Part shown: positions 59,105-64,000 of the stretch, one piece after another
Numbering within the stretch: position 1 is the first letter of the stretch
Layout: each line of letters opens with the position of its first letter
Source of the DNA: Roridomyces roridus
Taxonomy: Eukaryota; Basidiomycota; Agaricomycetes; Agaricales; Mycenaceae
DNA: 64,000 nt
Assembly: GCA_029378245.1 (NCBI GenBank)
Contig: JARKIF010000063.1
Coordinates: 1-64,000 of the forward strand
Direction: 5' to 3'
Notes under the pieces: model-generated
What the model was told of the DNA's origin: nothing
Seen by the model: the letters and a program-made list of their open reading frames with translations, nothing else
The model's database searches: none
Translations under genes and position numbers: made by a program

Positions 59105-59530
59105 ATGTTCTCCAAGCTCTCCATTGTCACCGCCTCTGTGCTCATTGTGAGTTTCTTTTTTTCTTTCACTCTTGACTGGAGTCTGACATCTGTGGTTGTA
59201 GACCCTTGCTGCCGCCATTCCGAACACCACCCCTCCGGTGACGACCCCCACTTCGAACCAGTGCTGCAAAAGCGTTGTCTCGAGCAGCAGCAGTGCCGCC
59301 TCTGCCGTGGCCGCACTCGTCGGTCTCGACCTCACCGGGCTCGACGTCCCCGTCGGCCTTAGCTGCTCCCCCATCACTGTCGTCGGCAACAACTGGTCAG
59401 TTTCATCCCCCGTCACAAAGCTCAGGCTGATTTGAGATATTGCAGCGGTGGAACCTCGGTCACTTGCGATGCACCTGACGCCCAGTGGGACAACCTCATT
59501 GCTATCAACTGCATCCCGATCACACTTTGA
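59105..59530 (+). CDS. Class I hydrophobin-like secreted protein, six cysteines
   Basis: Three exons, 59105-59146, 59202-59395 and 59446-59530, total 321 nt (106 residues). The signal peptide starts MFSKLSIVTASVLITLAAA. The mature part has SNQCCKSVV, AALVGLDLTGLDVPVGLSCSP, ITVVGNNCGG, VTCDAPDAQW and NLIAINCIPITL, the usual order and spacing of a class I hydrophobin. Hydrophobins self-assemble at air-water interfaces and coat aerial hyphae and fruit bodies. Only six cysteines are present: the first of the eight is missing and the sixth-seventh CC pair is a single C. The last two-thirds lie in the right arm of the inverted repeat (from 59237), while exon 1 lies outside, so this is the complete copy. 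Confidence 0.88.
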
Positions 59531-60153
59531 GGAAGTCGGTCGGTCGGTTGGCGGAAGAAAAGTTGGGCCCTTTCACGTTCTCGATGTTGTACTTTGTAAC
59601 TTTCGACGCCTGATACTGTTTCGTGTTCAATGTCTCGAAATATAGTATCTTTTATCTTTTAAAGTTTTCAGCTTGAGCGGTGTGCGTCCGAGCGAGATAC
59701 CACGTACCTACGAGAATAAGAAGCCAGAATCTCACTCCGGCCGTGCCAAATCAGCCTCTCGCGCCGCTCAACGAGAGCGGCGAAGCGGTGGCCAAGTGAA
59801 GAAGTGCCCGAAGACGAAGATAGCCGACGTCGTATTTGGTACTCAGGCGTAGAATTCCTTCGCCGACAGGGAAGGGCGTCGGTACAGGCGGTCTCTCGAA
59901 GAAACTGAAGGCCATCAGCGAATGGCGTAAATAGTGAATGCAGGACAAAGGACCTTGAATCGAAGATCGCCTTCAGAAAGTGCTCCGTGTCTTCGGCTGA
60001 GTCGTGCAGGACGACGAGCGGACAACCTTCAATCATGGCCTGACTCTCCGGCTGCGGAATCGCCAGCATGTCCTTGAAGACGGAGGATCGAGCAGCGAGG
60101 ATGCTCCCGGTGACATGGAAGATCCGACTGCCGGCCTGGATAACGAGGCCACC
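59237..60153. repeat. Right arm of 917-bp inverted repeat
   Basis: Reverse complement of 57133-58049. On this side both genes extend past the arm: the hydrophobin start (59105) to the left and the BTB start (60222) to the right. This marks it as the likely source of the left arm. Confidence 0.92.
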
Positions 60154-60222
60154 CTCAGGAAACCAAAGGTCAGTGGGTCCATGGAGATGTTGGTCAGGAA
60201 CAAAGACGGAACGTGGGAGCAT
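59751..60222 (-). CDS. Short BTB/POZ protein, probably truncated
   Basis: Two exons, 60222-59954 and 59904-59751, give 423 nt (140 residues). It starts MLPRSVFVPDQHLHGPTDLW and runs FPEGGLVIQAGSRIFHVTGS, LAARSSVFKDMLAIPQPES, VVLHDSAEDTEHFLKAIFDS, FPVGEGILRLSTKYDVGYLR, and stops after SGARG. The BTB domain is nearly complete, but mushroom relatives (compare 8101-9229) run 150-200 residues further with a cysteine cluster, so this copy is truncated. An upstream exon may exist. Convergent with the hydrophobin, with about 220 bp between stops. Confidence 0.6.
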
Positions 60223-60540
60223 CAGCTCCACAGCCCCTTGTTGCTCGTATACAAATGATCCGAACCAGCGGCATCTTTGCCAGGCTCAGCCGAACTGAGC
60301 CGGAATTCGAGAGTGCCTGTTATTTTGATAGCTCACTTGTAGCTCAGACGGTGAACAAAATTATCTACCACGCTTCCGTATGACCTGTTCCCGAATCGAA
60401 CGGCGTCCAAGCCATGTTGGGTATGTAATAGAAAGACAAAATCAAACGCGGTAACCTCTCAGCCAGTTCTACATTCAATCAATTATCAGCCGGCCCAAAA
60501 GGCGCCAACTGCACATCACAACCCGGGTTTCCCACCACGG
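60223..60540. other. Intergenic; one B-box-like motif
   Basis: CCGAATCGAACGG is at 60391-60403. Nothing else recognised. Confidence 0.4.
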
Positions 60541-60544
60541 CAAA

Positions 60545-61634
60545 CTATGGCACATATAGTGTACAATAAATAAAAAGTGATACAACCCAGTGAAAAACAC
60601 CAAAAACGACACAACTTGAGGGACTTTCGGCAAAAAACGACACAACCTGCTATCAATTGAAATTAAAACACGCACATCGAAAATCTGACCCAAAAAAACA
60701 ACACACCTCGGTTGTGGTGACATAAAATCACAAGACATAAATCAGAGCCCTACAAAAAAAAAAAACACACCACCCTGGTTCGCATTTTTCAACCCCACCA
60801 GAAAAGTACATGTCTTCCGTAGCATGAACCAAAGGAAAGCGGCATCACACCGGGTGATAATGCCAAGAGATGCGATCTCGGGCGCATCAGCTTCATCAAA
60901 ATACCTGCTGATGTGCCAAAAATATCTTTCCCCTGAACCATCATCATGATCATGAGCAACGGCTATGATATCCACAACTTCTTCATGGAGGCCACCGCAT
61001 CACTCAGGAGGCCCAATTTGTGGTTGATTCCCTTCCCAATGCTGGACCAGCTTCCGTGGAATGCTATCTGCACCAGCTCACTGCAATTCGAACCATTCTC
61101 TCAAATCTTGATGATCCCCATACCACTTCCGGGACCCTTGCGGGTCTAGAGGTCCTTCTTCTGGCACTCATAGAGCTGCTGGAGGATTTTCTGGCTCATC
61201 TGCAAGTGCCAACCTCATCGAGGGTGATGGGAGATTGACGCTCGAGAGAAGCCCGGCTGATATACAAAAAAGGAATTTGAAATGGCCATTTTGGGATCAT
61301 GGCCAACCCATGAAGCGGCTTGGCACAATGCCTAATAGGTAACCGATTGCCCAAGTTGTTGCGGCATGCTGCCCACTGGATATTTTTCAAAGACTTTACC
61401 TGTTCAGTTCTTGGGAGTCTTCAACATGTGTGTGTGTTTTCCACCAGCTGGAGGTGTGCACATTTTCTGCCCGAACACTGGGTGCGTTTTCTTTTTGCCA
61501 TGTACCGAGCATGTGTCATTTTTTGAGGTGCGTGTTTTTTTTCTACACCCCAAATTCATTTTTGAGGTGCGCATTTTTTCTTCTGAGGTGTGTTTTTTTT
61601 TCATCTGAATTATTGTACACTATATGCGCCATAG
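60545..61634. mobile_element. TIR element of unknown superfamily
   Basis: CTATGGCACATATAGTGTAC at 60545 is mirrored by GTACACTATATGCGCCATAG ending at 61634. Subterminal AAAACGACACAAC-type repeats on the left mirror GAGGTGTGTTTTTT-type repeats on the right. CAAA flanks both ends (60541-60544, 61635-61638), a possible 4-bp duplication. Short open frames inside (for example 60742-60975 minus) match nothing I know. Confidence 0.65.
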
Positions 61635-61754
61635 CAAACACCAGACTCGACAACAAATTCACATTCTCCTTGAACACACCCGTGGTATTAGCCAGCCCCG
61701 CCGGCATTATAGGTCGTAGTAGAATGCGCATGTCTATGCCCGGTCATAAATCAT

Positions 61755-62530
61755 TCACATTTTCACATTCCGAGGAGGAGGAGGAATGCTCACGATACTA
61801 GAATTGAAGGGCGCAGGCGGCGGCGCATCTGGTACGAAATTCCCATTCTCGTCGTTATGCCCGGCAAAGAGTGGTATGTTACTTGCTACGGCGCTCCGCA
61901 CTTGATTCGCCGTGCTGGTGATTTTGCTGAGGACGGGGGCGGGGGCGCGGTTCCAGCTCTGTGGGAACGTTTGGTTGCGGAGGAAGGAGCCGATTGTGGA
62001 GAGGGAGGCTTGGTTCGTTGTTCCTGTTGTTCAATTGCGTGAGTTCAGTGAGAGGGAGGGGAGGAGCCTGGAGGGTACCGTTTGCGAAGAGACTGAACGA
62101 TGGATGTTAGTTGAATGGGTTAGGATATGCGTGATACTTACTTGACCAGGAATGAAATCTCGTTGAACGCCGCAACGAGGCGTGTGGGAGTAAAATGAAA
62201 CTGCCCTTCATCGTATTGACTTCTCAATGCCGAATAACCATAATGTTCTGCAATTGCGCTGAGAGGATTTACATTAGAGGTCGCAAATTGTGAGAACTGT
62301 ACTTGTACGCATGCTGATCGACAAGCCATTCAACACAAGCTCCCAAACTCGGGAAGATTCCACTACCACCAGGGCACGAGCAAGGAATCTGTGGCTGGAA
62401 TTGATTCATCGTCGGGAGCTACTTAATACCCGATTAGCCGAGTCGTTGATGAATTGGCCGACATACCGTCATGCTTCAGGGCAGTTGCTACTTGGCCAGG
62501 ATCGTATTTTAACCCTGCGGCCTCCACTTT
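61755..62530 (-). CDS. Partly resolved gene, weak resemblance to heme-thiolate peroxidases
   Basis: Joined pieces on the minus strand read VEAAGLKYDPGQVATALKHD (about 62525-62470), IPCSCPGGSGIFPSLGACVE, then SAIAEHYGYSALRSQYDEGQ and RLVAAFNEISFLVNLFANG (to about 62076), and, after an intron, TTNQASLSTIGSFLRNQTFP, QSWNRAPAPVLSKITSTANQ, then FAGHNDENGNFVPDAPPP, ending at 61755-61757. The RLVAAFNEISFL..TIGSFLRNQTFP..SWNR order recalls the C-terminal half of chloroperoxidase/peroxygenase proteins. The proximal heme-ligand motif and a signal peptide are not seen, so it may be a 5'-truncated copy or something else. Confidence 0.35.
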
Positions 62531-62540
62531 ATAAAATATA

Positions 62541-64000
62541 TCAGTCGAGCTGCAGCACCGAGGAAAGAAGACGAATCTGACCATTGTCCCAGAAAATTTC
62601 GAACATCAGAGTTCCCTTAGTGTCCAAAGGATGTCCCTTCAACTCGTGCAACTTTCGCATCCCTTCATAGGCGGTGCCATCCCAATATTCACTCCGGCAT
62701 TGCGTCTTCAACTCGACGGTAGGAAACCCGTGGGCTGCAGCGTCGTCTGCACTGAGACGTTCAACACCGGTTGGGTCCATCGACCAGACGTACGGGCATT
62801 CAGGCCATGATACAGAGCCAGGGGCTGGGCGTAGGTGCGACACGGGACAGAGAAAGATATATCCCTCTCGGGCCGGCGACTCATTCGTAGAAGGTGAAGC
62901 CACTTCGATCTTGAATGCGACCCCGTAGATGAACACTGCAACATCATGTCAGTCGGAATGTGACCAACAGAAGGGCGGGCCTCACCAAACTTTTCCAGGC
63001 CGGATGTGATTCCGAGTTTGTTGAACATAATGTTGGCCTGACACATCCAGGAACAGGAGCTGTCTCGACCAGTATGGTGAACCGACCATGTCATCGTTTG
63101 TCCGTACACATCCATGGAATTGAAACTTGGGTTGGTCAACAAGATGTTGCGTAGCGAAATTCGAGATTCGACTCACCGAGTCCAGCCATTGTCACATGGG
63201 TGAGGCGTTACATTCCAAGTGTCGAACAACCCCCAGCCAAGTTCAAGCTCGGCGGAAGGTAGCCTTGCAATTTCGGTATAGTCTTCCAGTTCGGTGCTCT
63301 GCGACCACCCGAATAAAAGTGCGCCCAGGCGAATATCTGCAACTTTATCTGCTTCAACGGCAAAATTCCGGTATCGTGCGAAATTGCGAAAGCAAATATA
63401 GTGAAACTGGTCCAAGGATAAGAACTCCGTGGCTCGTGTTTCCCAAGTTGGACCATTCCAGTCAATGCATGCAGTCGCGTTGGATATCCGACTTGAGAAC
63501 ATCCAAACGGGGGGGATAATCATTTTTCGGGATTCGAATTCAAGGCAGAGGCGGCCTGTTGAGCCACGGATCCACAGGGCCAGGTTCTACCGACGCGTCA
63601 AAAAAAAACAGCAGAAGGGTACCTCGAGGCTCTAGACATACCGGGGTACTTTGCGGGCGGAACTCATGAAGATCCTGGGTGTTTTTCGAGCTGGTGAGAA
63701 ATAGGGCATGCCCGATAAAGCATTCGCCTTACCGTGAAATCGGCTATCTACACAGCTCAACTTGCGGGTCCAATGCAGTAAAACGATGGACATACCCAGC
63801 ACACGTACAGATACGCCTGCAGAATGAAGGAGGGGCGGTGGAGAGCGAGATATTCAGTGTGTGGTACCAGGTCTATATCCAAGTTGAGAGACTGCGGAAC
63901 GTGGAATGATGTAGGTACGAGGTTGCAGCAAGACTTTGGTGAGGCAGTCAAACCAGGAGGGATCGAGAGCGCAGTCAAGTGACGGGCTGCCTGCGTGGGT
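62541..64000 (-). CDS. Uncharacterised mushroom protein, 5' end outside window
   Basis: Exons in the window: 64000-63796 (partial), 63674-63642, 63586-63177, 63125-62986 and 62935-62541, all joined in phase. Visible text: SALSIPPGLTASPKSCCNLV then HTEYLALHRPSFILQAYLYV; ACIDWNGPTWETRATEFLSL; DIRLGALLFGWSQS; NGWTRFNSMDVYGQ then SWMCQANIMFNKLGITSGLE; FIYGVAFKIEVASPS; and a C-terminal GMRKLHELKGHPLD. I recall similar proteins in Agaricomycetes (IPPGLSSSP, NGPTWE, NGWTRF and QAN motifs), all without function. No signal peptide or membrane helix is seen in the visible part. The end after EIFW diverges from relatives as I remember them, so the last 15 residues are uncertain. Confidence 0.65.

Overview
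The window looks like nuclear DNA of a mushroom-forming basidiomycete (Agaricomycetes). Genes are dense with short GT-AG introns of about 50-60 bp, often with GTRNGT donors. The families seen are typical of these fungi: a class I hydrophobin, DUF6533 and DUF6699 proteins, BTB/POZ proteins, a caspase-domain protein, a small thaumatin-like protein, glycopeptide-like secreted proteins, a CE2-like SGNH esterase, a 14-helix-type MFS exporter and an NB-ARC/TPR receptor. No rRNA, tRNA or CRISPR was found. The genus cannot be fixed from sequence alone.

Layout. 1-1846: decayed ankyrin-repeat gene. 2074-3950: acetyltransferase-like pseudogene split by a TIR element with a TA target duplication, plus two related copies. 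4073-30860: a mostly ordinary gene block: thaumatin-like protein (-), glycopeptide-like protein (+), BTB protein (+), membrane protein (-), DUF6533 protein (+), caspase-domain protein (-), a hAT-type MITE, glycopeptide paralogue (-), hydrophobin relic (-), mucin-like membrane protein (-), small conserved protein (-), DUF6699 protein (+) and SGNH esterase (-). 31382-43556: transposon-rich stretch with four 8-bp-TSD (hAT-type) elements and one 7-kb CACTA-like element with a Tnp2-like transposase and a second protein gene. One hAT-type MITE is nested inside the right terminal repeat of the CACTA-like element. 43883-49012: very large, broken DUF6729/exonuclease-like gene. 49731-52652: NB-ARC/TPR gene. 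53207-55501: MFS exporter. 56215-60222: BTB and hydrophobin fragments in a near-perfect inverted repeat (917-bp arms, 1187-bp spacer) with the intact hydrophobin at one arm edge. 60545-61634: another TIR element. 61755-64000: a partly resolved gene and an uncharacterised gene running off the right edge.

Model quality. I rebuilt exons by hand. Most host genes in 4073-30860 close exactly: exon sums are divisible by three and every junction keeps phase. Genes in the repeat-rich parts (ankyrin, acetyltransferase-like, Tnp2-like and its partner, DUF6729-like, probably NB-ARC/TPR) carry single-base indels, small deletions or stops. This contrast points to real decay of the accessory genes rather than general sequencing error. 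The window therefore has a stable secretory and membrane gene block flanked by transposon-driven turnover.
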